Origin: Psychrobacter sp. Cmf 22.2
GTDB lineage: Bacteria > Pseudomonadota > Gammaproteobacteria > Pseudomonadales > Moraxellaceae
Assembly (NCBI RefSeq): GCF_001921745.1
Contig: NZ_MRYA01000008.1
Coordinates: 62,001-126,000, forward strand
DNA length: 64,000 nt
Direction of reading: 5' to 3'
Shown: in pieces, positions 1-8,191 of the stretch
How the letters are laid out: every line of letters starts with the position of its first letter
Numbering within the stretch: the first letter of the stretch is position 1
Notes under the pieces: generated by a model
What the model was told of the DNA's origin: nothing
Database searches by the model: none
What the model saw: only the letters and a program-made list of their open reading frames with translations
Position numbers and translations under genes: made by a program

Positions 1-262
1 ACACCCCAATGGTATCAGCCGTTAGTATAATAACCGATGTCGCAGATTGATACGATTCAAAAGCCTCATTCTGATAGTTTGTCTTTAATTGTACAATAGC
101 TGCATTAGCCTTAGCGGCAATCATGCGTTGAATATACTTTTTTGGAGACTCATTATCATTGGGAGTCTCATCAATATCAACACTCATGATATTGAGCTTA
201 AGCTTAGCGTCGGTTAGAAGCTTACGACGACGCGGTGAACCAGAAGCCAATATAATATTCAT
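1..262 (-). CDS. maf: Maf-family nucleotide pyrophosphatase, 3' end cut by the window
   Basis: Maf proteins are cytosolic nucleoside-triphosphate pyrophosphatases that remove non-canonical or modified nucleotides. Reading the minus strand from the ATG at 262 gives a protein beginning MNIILASGSPRRRKLL, the hallmark N-terminal ASxSPRR substrate-binding motif. Later come an Asp/Glu stretch (VDIDETPN) and the TADTI segment holding the conserved Asp. The frame stays open to base 1, so only about 87 N-terminal residues are present. It follows mreD on the same strand with a ~60-bp gap. Maf next to mreBCD is common in proteobacteria, which supports the call. Subfamily (dTTP/UTP or m7GTP type) cannot be assigned from this fragment. 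Confidence 0.9.
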   Translation of the reverse strand, partial: MNIILASGSPRRRKLLTDAKLKLNIMSVDIDETPNDNESPKKYIQRMIAAKANAAIVQLKTNYQNEAFESYQSATSVIILTADTIGV

Positions 263-321
263 TACTACCCTCTTATTATTGTTAAAACTTTACTAAGCTT
301 GAGCTATAGGCTGACTAAAAA

Positions 322-807
322 TTAACGCGTAAATCCACGCAATATTAACAGTATGAGAGGCCAGCTTAAGATGCTCATTAACAAAGACAACCCTGATTGT
401 GCAACGAATAATCCTTGGGTCATTAGCTGTAACACCCAGAGAGTAAGCTGGAAAACAATCAAGCCTACAGCCGCTAAAAACCAAGCGCTAAGCGTATTCA
501 ATTGTTTGATTTGAAGACTACAGACTCTAAGTGCCAATACCATGACGACGGCTGCAAATGCTTGCTGTCCAAGATGCGTGTCCATTAGTAAGTCAGCAAT
601 GATGCCAATCGTAAAAGCGGTGAAAATACCAACATAACGTGGCTGAAACAACAACCAAAATATCAGCACCATCATCATGATCATGGGACGTAAGGTTGCC
701 ATGCTTGGGCTTAATGGATAGACACTAGGTGATGAGGCAACCACAAAGCTTAATATGATTGCAATAAGTATCTTGCTAGATGAATGCTCAGAATTCGAAA
801 ACGCCAT
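322..807 (-). CDS. mreD: Rod shape-determining protein MreD
   Basis: MreD is an integral inner-membrane protein of the Rod complex (elongasome) that works with MreC and MreB in lateral cell-wall synthesis. The 161-residue product is almost entirely hydrophobic, with about five predicted membrane segments starting near residues 12, 40, 65, 100 and 135. The central stretch GIIADLLMDTHLGQQAF matches the MreD signature (G-hydrophobic-xDLL....LG..A). Length matches the family's ~160 residues. It is the last gene of mreB-mreC-mreD, beginning about 20 bp after mreC ends. Identification rests on this signature, the topology and the neighbours. Confidence 0.93.
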   Translation of the reverse strand: MAFSNSEHSSSKILIAIILSFVVASSPSVYPLSPSMATLRPMIMMMVLIFWLLFQPRYVGIFTAFTIGIIADLLMDTHLGQQAFAAVVMVLALRVCSLQIKQLNTLSAWFLAAVGLIVFQLTLWVLQLMTQGLFVAQSGLSLLMSILSWPLILLILRGFTR

Positions 808-829
808 GAATGCTTGCCTTAACGATTAA

Positions 830-1696
830 TTAGCGACTGGCAGGTATTGGTAATTCGGTGTCAGGATGCGCCACCTTATCTTGCAAGATGAGTACATAAG
901 CATTATCAACAAAATTGGCAGCAGGTGACACCTCGATAATTCTAAAGTTGTCAGCTTGAGTGTCTTTAATGCGAGTAATACGACCAACGCGGTAGCCTGC
1001 TGGTATACGGCCGCCCAAACCAGAGGATACTAGCTCGTCACCAATACGTACATCTGAGGTTTTGAACACGTAATTAAGACTCAGTGAGGTTGGGATACCC
1101 GCGCCTGTGACGATGGCGCGTTGACCAGTACGCTTGATGGTGACAGCAACTGATTGCTGCTCGTCTGTGATGAGTAATAAGCGACTGGTATTGGGATAGG
1201 CATTGATAATTTGACCTAGAATACCGTTTTCATCAATCACCGTTTGCCCAACTTGAACACCGTCTTTGGCGCCTTTATTGAGCACTACGATTTGTTTGAG
1301 TAAATTGGTATCTGTGCCAATCACTTGTGCTAAGTTCAGATCAAATAAGTCAGGCTTGGTCGTTGACAAAATACCTTGTAAGCGGGCATTTTGCGCCAAG
1401 ATATAATCTTGCTGCTGAAGCTTTGCTTTTGCATGAATCAGTTGCGACTTTAACTGTACGTTTTCGCGGCGTAAAGCTTCTTTTGATTGGATGCTACCGC
1501 GTGCCCAGTGTTCAGCATAGCTTGGTAATAAAGAAAACTCATAGATAGGCTGCATAGCAGCGTGACTGATACTACGGACAGGTTTAAACAACTCTGGATT
1601 TTTACTATCAAACCACATGATGATTAGCGCCACTATTAATACAATAGCAGTCCTACGAAGTGCGAGTGGTTGACGAGCAAAAATACTTGGGATCAT
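830..1696 (-). CDS. mreC: Rod shape-determining protein MreC
   Basis: MreC is a bitopic periplasmic scaffold that bridges MreB/MreD and the PBP2-RodA synthase. The product has a short cytoplasmic N-terminus, one membrane helix (about residues 15-30 from the chosen start), a coiled coil (REALRRENVQLKSQLIHAKAKLQQQ with breaks) and the periplasmic beta-rich domain with VIDENGILGQI and SGLGGRIPAGYRVG. The frame stays open to an ATG at 1741, but MIPSIFARQPL at 1696 begins right before the membrane helix as in other MreC proteins, so I chose 1696. Neither candidate has a strong ribosome binding site. The gene sits between mreB and mreD on the same strand. Confidence 0.92.
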   Translation of the reverse strand: MIPSIFARQPLALRRTAIVLIVALIIMWFDSKNPELFKPVRSISHAAMQPIYEFSLLPSYAEHWARGSIQSKEALRRENVQLKSQLIHAKAKLQQQDYILAQNARLQGILSTTKPDLFDLNLAQVIGTDTNLLKQIVVLNKGAKDGVQVGQTVIDENGILGQIINAYPNTSRLLLITDEQQSVAVTIKRTGQRAIVTGAGIPTSLSLNYVFKTSDVRIGDELVSSGLGGRIPAGYRVGRITRIKDTQADNFRIIEVSPAANFVDNAYVLILQDKVAHPDTELPIPASR

Positions 1697-1780
1697 AGGG
1701 CATCTAATTCGATCGGTACCCGACGCGGGGTATAAAGCCATTATGCGTGAATACTATGGCATATGCTAGTTGTTGATGCG

Positions 1781-1809
1781 ACAAAGGCAGCCATATTGAC
1801 CGCCTTTGT
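1781..1809. other. Perfect 8-bp hairpin between mreB and mreC
   Basis: ACAAAGGC at 1781-1788 pairs with GCCTTTGT at 1802-1809 across a 13-nt loop. It lies in the 140-bp gap between mreB and mreC. On the minus strand (mre transcription) no clean U-tract follows; a T-rich stretch follows only on the plus strand. A strong terminator inside the operon is therefore unlikely. A partial attenuator or mRNA-processing hairpin that sets the excess of MreB over MreC is a possible role (inference). Confidence 0.4.
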
Positions 1810-1883
1810 TTAGTTGTTTATTTTAGCTCAGATTTACCATCTACCAGTAACCAAAATTACTATTTCAAGTAACTATAAAAGCC

Positions 1884-2912
1884 TTATACAAAAATCATGT
1901 TTAAGCTTTTGTTATTAATAAAATCAAGTGCAATACCGCCACCGCGACTGACACAGGTAAGTGGGTCTTCTGCGACAGTCACTGGTAGACCAGTCTCTTT
2001 TGAGATAAGTTTGTCCAAATCGCGTAACAGGGCACCACCGCCAGTTAGGACAATACCGCGCTCAGCAATATCTGATGACAATTCAGGTGGGGTTTGTTCA
2101 AGTGCTGCTTTTACGGCGCTGACAATACCACTTAGCGGATCACTTAATGCTTTTTGGATCTCTTCTGAGTTAATACTAAACGTCTTAGGGACGCCTTCTG
2201 CCATACTACGGCCTCGAACTTCTACCTCTAAATTACTCTCTTCGTTGAGTGCCGAGCCCACTTCTTGCTTGATACGTTCAGCAGTTGTTTCACCAATCAC
2301 ACATCCATGAGTACGGCGTACATGAGTAATAATTGCATCATCAAACATATCACCGCCGATACGAATCGACTCGGCGTACACACAGCCAGATAGCGCAATC
2401 ACGGCAATCTCAGTGGTACCGCCACCGATATCCACCACCATCGAGCCGCTGGCTTCATGGACAGGCATGCCAGCACCAATAGCTGCAGCCATTGGTTCTT
2501 CTAATAATAGTACTTTATTAGCGCCCGCTGATGACACCGCTTCACGAATAGCCTTTCGCTCGACCAGTGTCGACTTACAAGGCACGCAAACCACGACATT
2601 GGGCTGTGCCATAAAACGCTTGGCTTTTACTTTGGTAATAAAATGCTTTAGCATCTTTTGGGTGACTTCAAAGTCAGCGATAACCCCGTCTTTTAATGGG
2701 CGAATGGCAGTAATGTTGGCAGGTGTGCGACCAAGCATTTGCTTGGCATCAATACCGACAGCCGCGACGGTCGGGTTTTGCGTGCGGTTACTACGTAAAG
2801 CGACCACTGTAGGCTCATCGAGCACTACCCCTTTATTAGGAATAAAGATTAAGGTATTCGCAGTACCAAGGTCGATAGCGATATTATTTGATAAAAATCC
2901 AAACGGGTTCAT
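1884..2912 (-). CDS. mreB: Rod shape-determining actin homologue MreB
   Basis: MreB is the bacterial actin that polymerises on the inner face of the cytoplasmic membrane and directs lateral peptidoglycan synthesis. The 342-residue product has the actin-fold nucleotide motifs: phosphate 1 near residue 14 (IDLGTANTL), the VVCVPCK segment, phosphate 2 around residue 160 ([14 protein letters not shown]) and the adenosine motif near residue 288 (VLTGGGALL). Length is typical (about 340-350). It is first in mreBCD and transcribed away from gatC, so the 511-bp region upstream should carry its promoter. The C-terminal run [10 protein letters not shown] is less conserved. Confidence 0.97.
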   Translation of the reverse strand: MNPFGFLSNNIAIDLGTANTLIFIPNKGVVLDEPTVVALRSNRTQNPTVAAVGIDAKQMLGRTPANITAIRPLKDGVIADFEVTQKMLKHFITKVKAKRFMAQPNVVVCVPCKSTLVERKAIREAVSSAGANKVLLLEEPMAAAIGAGMPVHEASGSMVVDIGGGTTEIAVIALSGCVYAESIRIGGDMFDDAIITHVRRTHGCVIGETTAERIKQEVGSALNEESNLEVEVRGRSMAEGVPKTFSINSEEIQKALSDPLSGIVSAVKAALEQTPPELSSDIAERGIVLTGGGALLRDLDKLISKETGLPVTVAEDPLTCVSRGGGIALDFINNKSLNMIFV

Positions 2913-3423
2913 TAATATATCCAGCGGCTTACAAATGAGAGGACTGAGACGATGCTTGTCAGTAACGAGTAGATTATAATTAAAGGCTTAGACGAGCAAA
3001 AACGTATCTTTGCGACAGATCTTAACCATACAATACTGACTAGAAACTAAAAGTGAGATAAATTATACCGATATAGTCTCAAAAAAAACATCGTTATTTA
3101 CACTGTAAAGTAAGTATTCTTTAATCAAAAAATAGAATCTGATGGTTAGATATTAGTGGCTTTATAAATAGCACTTATCGCTATATTATACTTTTGCTAA
3201 ACAATGTGGGGCTACTTTACCGTATTTAGCAAGTTAATTGTTAAGCAATTGAAAATAAATCAATAACTGTATCGTCACTGTGCTACTTGTTTGTGTTTGT
3301 GCAGCAATCTAACACCCTACTCTGTAAACTTAAGCCAGATGCTTTATAATAAGCCAACTCTACATACGATCTTATCTTAGTAATCACTTACTCTAACAAA
3401 AACTGTCCTTAACTGGAGAAACT
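2913..3423. other. Divergent intergenic region between mreB and gatC
   Basis: About 510 bp, AT-rich, with no credible ORF. It should hold divergent promoters for mreBCD (leftward) and gatCAB (rightward). The only promoter-like arrangement I can point to is listed separately at 3322-3350. I see no riboswitch, repeat or RNA gene here. Confidence 0.6.
3322..3350 (+). promoter_or_regulatory. Candidate sigma-70 promoter for gatCAB
   Basis: A perfect TATAAT lies at 3345-3350, with a weak -35 (CTGTAA at 3322-3327, three of six consensus bases) at the ideal 17-bp spacing. It is about 75 bp upstream of the gatC start, on the right strand. The weak -35 and AT-rich surroundings keep confidence low. Confidence 0.35.
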
Positions 3424-3738
3424 ATGTCACAGCAACCATCAACGTCCGACAGCAATGTTAGTCGTGAAGAAATCCTAGAAGTTGCCAACCTTGCACGCTT
3501 AGGTGTGGATGAAAGTACGGCAAGTAGTTATGCCGACGATATCAGTAAGGTGTTAACTCTTATGGAAACCCTTGGTAATGTCGATACGGAAGGTGTCAAA
3601 CCACTATCAAATATTCATGAGGCATGCCAAGAGTTGCGCACTGACGTCGCCAAGCATGATATCAATCGTGCGCGCAATCAGTCTGTTGCGCCTGCGGTCG
3701 AAGAAGGCCTCTATCTGGTACCCCAAGTGATTGAATAA
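3424..3738 (+). CDS. gatC: Asp-tRNA(Asn)/Glu-tRNA(Gln) amidotransferase subunit C
   Basis: GatC is the small structural subunit that wraps around GatA and holds it to GatB in the GatCAB transamidase, which makes Gln-tRNA(Gln) and/or Asn-tRNA(Asn) in the cytosol. The 104-residue product has the family core EEILEVANLARLGV near the N-terminus, a middle helix (ISKVLTLMETL) and VKPLSNIHEACQELRTD. The usual ending is also present (VPQVIE, cf. VPKVIE in the family). ACTGGAG lies about 8 bp before the ATG. It is the first gene of gatC-gatA-gatB; the 67-bp gap to gatA contains no obvious terminator. Confidence 0.95.
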   Translation: MSQQPSTSDSNVSREEILEVANLARLGVDESTASSYADDISKVLTLMETLGNVDTEGVKPLSNIHEACQELRTDVAKHDINRARNQSVAPAVEEGLYLVPQVIE

Positions 3739-3805
3739 TTGGTTTTATTATTTACGCTTATTTTATCTTATTTTATGCTATTAACATTTTGACGGACGAC
3801 ACCTT

Positions 3806-5302
3806 ATGTCTGAGATTCATCTATTAAGTACCGAGCAGCTAATTACGGGCTTACAAGACAAACAATTTAGCAGCCTTGAGCTGACCGAACATTATCTTAA
3901 ACGCATTGATGCACTAGATGGCAAGATTAATAGTTTTATCACGCACACTTCTGAGACAGCGCGCGCACAAGCGCAAGCAGCTGACGAGATGCGAGCGCAG
4001 GGTGATAAAAGACGTCTGCTGGGTATACCAATGGCTCATAAAGACATCTTTTGTACCCAAGGCGTGCTGACGACTTGTGGCTCAAAAATGCTACACAACT
4101 TTGTCTCACCTTATAACGCCACTATCGTCTCAAATATCGACAAAGCGGGTATGATTAGCTTAGGTAAGCTCAATATGGACGAGTTTGCAATGGGCTCAGA
4201 CAACAGTAGCTCTTACTATGGCACGGTACAAAACCCATGGAATTTGGAGCGCGTCCCTGGTGGCTCATCTGGTGGTAGTGCCGCCGCTGTCGCCGCCGGG
4301 TTTGTGCCTGTGGCGACCGGTAGTGATACGGGCGGCTCGATTCGTCAGCCAGCTTCGTTTTGTGGCCTCACTGGCATCAAACCCACCTATGGCCGCGTGT
4401 CACGCTTTGGCATGATTGCCTATGCCTCAAGTCTCGACCAAGCCGGTAGCATGGGCAAAAGCGCCAAAGACTGTGCGTATCTATTACAACCTATGATCGG
4501 TCATGATCCGCGTGATGCCACCTCTATCAAGCATGATATGCCTGACTACGTGCAAGACCTTAATGACGCAGAAGCAGCTGCTGGTGACAAGCCATTTGAG
4601 GGTCTGCGTATCGGCGTCGCTAAAGAATACTTTAGTGAAGGGCTTGATAGCGAGGTCGAACAAGCGGTCCGTGCTGCTCTTAAACAGTATGAAGATTTGG
4701 GTGCCACCATCGTAGAGGTGAACATCACTGATCCTGAGATCACGCTTGCGACTTACTATATGCTAGCACCTGCAGAAGCATCATCTAACCTATCGCGCTT
4801 CGATGGTGTGCGCTTTGGTTATCGCTGTGAGAACCCAACCGATCTTATCGATCTATATACACGCTCTCGTTCTGAAGGCTTTGGTCCTGAAGTACAACGT
4901 CGTATCTTGACCGGCACCTATGCATTGTCTGCTGGTTATTTTGATGCTTATTATACAAAAGCACAAAGAATACGCCGCTTAATCGTAAAAGACTTCGATG
5001 AAGCTTTTGCCGATTGTGATGTGATTGCCAGCCCAACCTCACCGACAGCAGCTTACAAACTTAGTGAAGACCTCGACCCTGCATCGATGTACTTAGGTGA
5101 TGTCTATACCATCGCGGTCAACTTGGCCGGCTTGCCTGCGCTCAGTCAACCAGTTGGTCTGACATCAGATGGCCTACCTATCGGCTTACAATTGATTGGT
5201 CAGTATTGGCAAGAAAGCAAGCTGTTATCTACAGCGCATCTTTTCCAGCAGCATACAGATCATCATCTACAGCACTCACTCATCGCAAAGGAGACGGTAT
5301 AA
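3806..5302 (+). CDS. gatA: Asp-tRNA(Asn)/Glu-tRNA(Gln) amidotransferase subunit A
   Basis: GatA is the amidase-signature glutaminase subunit of GatCAB. It releases ammonia from glutamine for transfer through a tunnel to GatB. The 498-residue product has the amidase triad in order: Lys near residue 78 (MAHKDIFC), the cis-Ser in [14 protein letters not shown] near 152, and the nucleophile Ser in [12 protein letters not shown] near 172. The C-terminal [10 protein letters not shown] and [11 protein letters not shown] blocks follow the family. Its stop codon overlaps the gatB start (TAATG at 5300-5304), which suggests translational coupling. Confidence 0.97.
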   Translation: MSEIHLLSTEQLITGLQDKQFSSLELTEHYLKRIDALDGKINSFITHTSETARAQAQAADEMRAQGDKRRLLGIPMAHKDIFCTQGVLTTCGSKMLHNFVSPYNATIVSNIDKAGMISLGKLNMDEFAMGSDNSSSYYGTVQNPWNLERVPGGSSGGSAAAVAAGFVPVATGSDTGGSIRQPASFCGLTGIKPTYGRVSRFGMIAYASSLDQAGSMGKSAKDCAYLLQPMIGHDPRDATSIKHDMPDYVQDLNDAEAAAGDKPFEGLRIGVAKEYFSEGLDSEVEQAVRAALKQYEDLGATIVEVNITDPEITLATYYMLAPAEASSNLSRFDGVRFGYRCENPTDLIDLYTRSRSEGFGPEVQRRILTGTYALSAGYFDAYYTKAQRIRRLIVKDFDEAFADCDVIASPTSPTAAYKLSEDLDPASMYLGDVYTIAVNLAGLPALSQPVGLTSDGLPIGLQLIGQYWQESKLLSTAHLFQQHTDHHLQHSLIAKETV

Positions 5303-6831
5303 TGAACACAGCAACGACTACTGATAACAATGCCGCTCACCAAGAGATTGTTCGTAAAGAGCTGTTCGTCGATGGCTATGAAGTGGTCATCGGGATTGAG
5401 ATTCATTGTCAGCTAAATACTGAAAGTAAGATATTCTCAAGCGCACCGACCGACTTTGGTCACGAGCCCAACAGCCAGGCAAGTATCGTCGATTTAGGTC
5501 TACCTGGTGTCTTGCCAGTGCTAAATGCTGGTGTGGTTGATCGTGCCTTAAAGTTTGGCATTGGCGTCAATGCTGAGCTGGGTTTATTTAACACCTTTGA
5601 TCGTAAAAACTACTTTTACCCTGACTTACCTAAAGGCTATCAGATTACCCAGATGGTCAACCCTATCGTTGGTAAAGGTTATATCGATGTCGTGGTGAAT
5701 GAAGGCGAGGAAAACGAATACCCCAAACGCATGGGTATCACCCGCGCGCATCTAGAAGAAGACGCTGGTAAGTCCGTACATGATGCCGTCGATGGCATGA
5801 CTGGGGTCGATCTGAACCGTGCGGGTACGCCGCTGATTGAAATCGTCTCTGAGCCTGACATGCGCTCAGCCCATGAGGCGCTTGCCTATATCAAGGCTAT
5901 TCATCAGCTGGTTACATGGCTTGGTATCTCGGATGCGGTCATGGCAGAAGGCTCATTCCGCTGTGACTGTAACGTCTCTGTACGTAAGCCTGGAAACGAG
6001 CTGGGCACACGTACTGAGCTCAAAAACCTAAACTCGTTCCGTTTTATCGAGCGCGCCATCAACCGCGAAATCGAACGTCAAATAGATATCATCGAAGATG
6101 GTGGTAAAGTTATCCAAGCGACAATGCTCTATGATCCTGAGCGCGATGAAACTCGCACTATGCGTACCAAAGAGGACGCCAACGACTATCGCTACTTCCC
6201 TGACCCTGACCTGCTACCTGTGCGTATTGAGCAGCATACGATTGATGAGATTAAAGCGGCAATGCCTGAGCTACCTGTTGCTCGACGTGCACGTTTTGAA
6301 GAAGCGCTCGGTCTGTCAGAGTACGATGCTCGTATCCTAACTGGTAGCCGTCAGCTTGCCGATTATTTTGAAGATGTAGTCGCAGAGATCGGACAGCAAG
6401 ATGCGAAGATGGCAGCCAACTGGGTCATGGGAGAGCTGCTGGGTGCATTGAATAAAGACGATAAAGACATCGTTGGCTCCCCTATCAGCGCTAAGCAATT
6501 GGCTGGCATGCTGGAGCGTATCAAAGACGATACTCTATCTGGCAAATTGGCTAAGAAAGTCTTTAGTGCCTTATATGAGCGCGCGGGCGGCAACGATGAT
6601 GATGCAGCAGATAAAATCATCGAGGAAAAAGGACTTAAGCAAGAAACTGATACAGGAGCTATCAAGGCCATGGTCGAAGAGGTCATCGCCAACAATCAAG
6701 CGATGGTGGAAGAGTATAAAGGCGGCAAGCAAAAAGCCTTTAATGGTCTGGTTGGGCAAGTAATGAAAGCCAGCCGCGGTAGCGCCAACCCGCAGCAAGT
6801 CAACCAAATTTTAAAAGAGCTGTTGGGATAG
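5302..6831 (+). CDS. gatB: Asp-tRNA(Asn)/Glu-tRNA(Gln) amidotransferase subunit B
   Basis: GatB phosphorylates the mischarged Glu- or Asp-tRNA and amidates it with ammonia from GatA. The 509-residue protein has the expected blocks: [11 protein letters not shown] near residue 23, [14 protein letters not shown] near 100, HLEEDAGKS near 150 and the C-terminal YqeY-like helical tail (about residues 350-509) ending [11 protein letters not shown]. The open frame extends upstream into gatA, but the ATG at 5302 follows AAGGAG at 5288-5293 and overlaps the gatA stop, so it is the start. No terminator is obvious right after the gene; tRNA-Pro begins about 115 bp later. Confidence 0.97.
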   Translation: MNTATTTDNNAAHQEIVRKELFVDGYEVVIGIEIHCQLNTESKIFSSAPTDFGHEPNSQASIVDLGLPGVLPVLNAGVVDRALKFGIGVNAELGLFNTFDRKNYFYPDLPKGYQITQMVNPIVGKGYIDVVVNEGEENEYPKRMGITRAHLEEDAGKSVHDAVDGMTGVDLNRAGTPLIEIVSEPDMRSAHEALAYIKAIHQLVTWLGISDAVMAEGSFRCDCNVSVRKPGNELGTRTELKNLNSFRFIERAINREIERQIDIIEDGGKVIQATMLYDPERDETRTMRTKEDANDYRYFPDPDLLPVRIEQHTIDEIKAAMPELPVARRARFEEALGLSEYDARILTGSRQLADYFEDVVAEIGQQDAKMAANWVMGELLGALNKDDKDIVGSPISAKQLAGMLERIKDDTLSGKLAKKVFSALYERAGGNDDDAADKIIEEKGLKQETDTGAIKAMVEEVIANNQAMVEEYKGGKQKAFNGLVGQVMKASRGSANPQQVNQILKELLG

Positions 6832-6945
6832 GTGTACTAATTTGCCGCTCATACTGACTATGGATATTCAAATTTTTGGGCAAATGGGTAGCAAGATAAA
6901 TAGCCCTTGCAATATGCCTAATTTTGCGTAAAATAGTCAGTCACT

Positions 6946-7022
6946 CGGGGCGTAGCGCAGTCTGGTAGCGCACCACACTGGGGGTGTGGTGGTCGCAGGT
7001 TCAAATCCTGCCGTTCCGACCA
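6946..7022 (+). tRNA. tRNA-Pro(GGG)
   Basis: A 77-nt cloverleaf. Acceptor CGGGGCG pairs with CGTTCCG (two G-T pairs), the D-stem is GCGC/GCGC, and the anticodon stem CCACA/TGTGG closes the loop CTGGGGG with anticodon GGG. The T-arm is GCAGG-TTCAAAT-CCTGC, and the 3' CCA is encoded. GGG is a proline anticodon reading CCC and CCU. The gene lies just upstream of the AT-rich accessory operon at 7192-10062, a typical insertion position. Confidence 0.97.
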
Positions 7023-7035
7023 AACATAATATTAG

Positions 7036-7069
7036 GGCAGACCGTCATTGACCGTCTGCCTTTTATTTT
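7036..7069 (+). terminator. Rho-independent terminator after tRNA-Pro
   Basis: GGCAGAC (7036-7042) pairs with GTCTGCC (7054-7060), with an inner GTC/GAC pairing, followed by TTTTATTTT. It starts 14 bp after the tRNA CCA end, and so terminates the tRNA transcript. Confidence 0.85.
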
Positions 7070-7191
7070 GGGCGTTTTTTTATTTTCGACTAATACATAA
7101 ACTTATGTTTTGATTAAGCTTTACATTCCAGACCGTTTAGTTGATATTATAAAGAGTTGCATAAAAAACTGTTTATACTAAGTGAGAAATC

Positions 7192-7386
7192 ATGGACTTA
7201 TCATCACTACCACAAAACTTACCTGCATGGGTTTATGTGTGTTTTATACTGGGCATAATTGCAATAGCTTACCTTACTGGCAATCATAAAAAAAAATCTA
7301 AGTCTTTCAAAAACATTAGTCAAAGTGGAAGTAATAATAAACAACAAATCGGGGATCGAGTAAATAAAAAAAAGGAGGACGACTAA
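7192..7386 (+). CDS. Small transmembrane protein with a C-terminal RHIM-like motif, ABC-3C operon
   Basis: The 64-residue product has a short N-terminus, one hydrophobic helix (about residues 13-30, beginning WVYVCFILG), a basic stretch (HKKKSKSFK) and a polar tail. Residues 42-53 read ISQSGSNNKQQI. The same pattern, Q-S-G-x-x-N-x-Q-Q-I, occurs near the N-terminus of the next protein (residues 13-24). The spacing matches the Q-x-G-x-x-N-x-x-x-I frame of RHIM amyloid motifs and resembles curli-type repeats. Start ATG at 7192; AAGTGAG lies upstream. Its stop overlaps the next start (TAATG at 7384-7388), preceded by a strong AAGGAGG at 7372-7378, so the two genes are translationally coupled. I infer that it is a membrane effector recruited by the downstream protein. 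No known family is recognised with certainty. Confidence 0.7.
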   Translation: MDLSSLPQNLPAWVYVCFILGIIAIAYLTGNHKKKSKSFKNISQSGSNNKQQIGDRVNKKKEDD

Positions 7387-7961
7387 TGTCTTTATTCTCA
7401 CAGACACCTCATGTTTCGGATGTTCAACAGTCTGGCAAAAGCAATTTACAACAAATAGCAACTAGCATTGACAACTCCAAAATTGATAACTCTAGAACTA
7501 CAAATATATTTACTACACCTGCAAATGAAGCAAGAAAATCATCTATTATTCAAGATATCCTCGAAGATATAATAGATCTTGAAATAGCGTTGGAGGCAAC
7601 TAAACCCGATACCACCCCTTTCGATATTGAAGGTAAAATAGATCATAATGAAATAACTCTCTACAAAGAATCATATGAATTCTTTATGGGACATAAGTTT
7701 ATCATAGAAGATAGGTTGAAGACTTTAGAGGATAACGGCAATCACTTAGCATCTAAAAAATTATTTTCAGTAATTAGAAATATTTATCACAAGCACTTGG
7801 ATCTTAATAATCCTGATACAATTATTAGATTAATGCAAGATGAACTAAAAAGAGATTTGATAACAAATAATATGACAAGTCACGATAATGTTATGTTTGT
7901 ACCTTCTATCATTTTTTACGTATTCGCAGAGTGCAAAATATTTAAAAAGCCACCATCATGA
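7386..7961 (+). CDS. ABC-three-component system CTD protein with an N-terminal RHIM-like motif
   Basis: The 191-residue product has two parts. Residues 1-50 are polar and low complexity (Q/S/N/T-rich) and contain VQQSGKSNLQQI at 13-24, the motif shared with the upstream transmembrane protein. Residues 50-191 are helical and resemble the C-terminal domain of ABC-three-component (ABC-3C) proteins: a Lys/Tyr helix around HNEITLYKESYEFF, a middle helix KKLFSVIRNIYHKHL, and the ending FYVFAECKIFKKPPS, close to the CKIFENP-like ending I associate with that domain. Most ABC-3C CTDs are fused to an N-terminal nuclease, protease or other effector; here that domain is absent and the short motif takes its place. 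ATGA overlaps the next gene. Family assignment is from memory and moderately sure; the signalling role is inference. Confidence 0.65.
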   Translation: MSLFSQTPHVSDVQQSGKSNLQQIATSIDNSKIDNSRTTNIFTTPANEARKSSIIQDILEDIIDLEIALEATKPDTTPFDIEGKIDHNEITLYKESYEFFMGHKFIIEDRLKTLEDNGNHLASKKLFSVIRNIYHKHLDLNNPDTIIRLMQDELKRDLITNNMTSHDNVMFVPSIIFYVFAECKIFKKPPS

Positions 7962-8191
7962 TTTTACTATCTACCAAGAACCCTCAAAACTCTATATATT
8001 ACCTAGGGTCTATACTGCTAGGGTTAATGATAAAGAACACTGATAATGAATTAGGTGTTTATGACTACTATGAATTATTAAATAATCAGCAACCAACTAC
8101 GATGAGTAGATTTTTGCTTGTTTTAGATTGGTTATACATGAATGGAAAACTTACTTCAGACAGTGACAAAGGCATACTATTATGTTCCTAA
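7958..8191 (+). CDS. ABC-three-component system middle component (MC6-like)
   Basis: The 77-residue protein has the look of ABC-3C middle component 6. It has a short N-terminus (MILLSTKNPQNSIYYLGS), a helical pair, and the segment SRFLLVLDWLYMNGKL followed by a short polar stretch and GILLCS. The known MC6 pattern is a small winged-helix-like protein with RF..ALD.LY.LG.I near the C-terminus. Its ATG overlaps the stop of the CTD gene (ATGA), and its 3' end overlaps the ATPase start by 10 bp. This tight packing is what is expected for a stoichiometric complex. The middle component probably links the ATPase to the CTD protein (established for the class by comparative genomics; inferred here). 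Confidence 0.7.
   Translation: MILLSTKNPQNSIYYLGSILLGLMIKNTDNELGVYDYYELLNNQQPTTMSRFLLVLDWLYMNGKLTSDSDKGILLCS

Noticed and set aside
1697..1741. 15-codon extension of MreC
   Set aside because: Not conserved in style; the ATG at 1696 is placed as in other MreC proteins.
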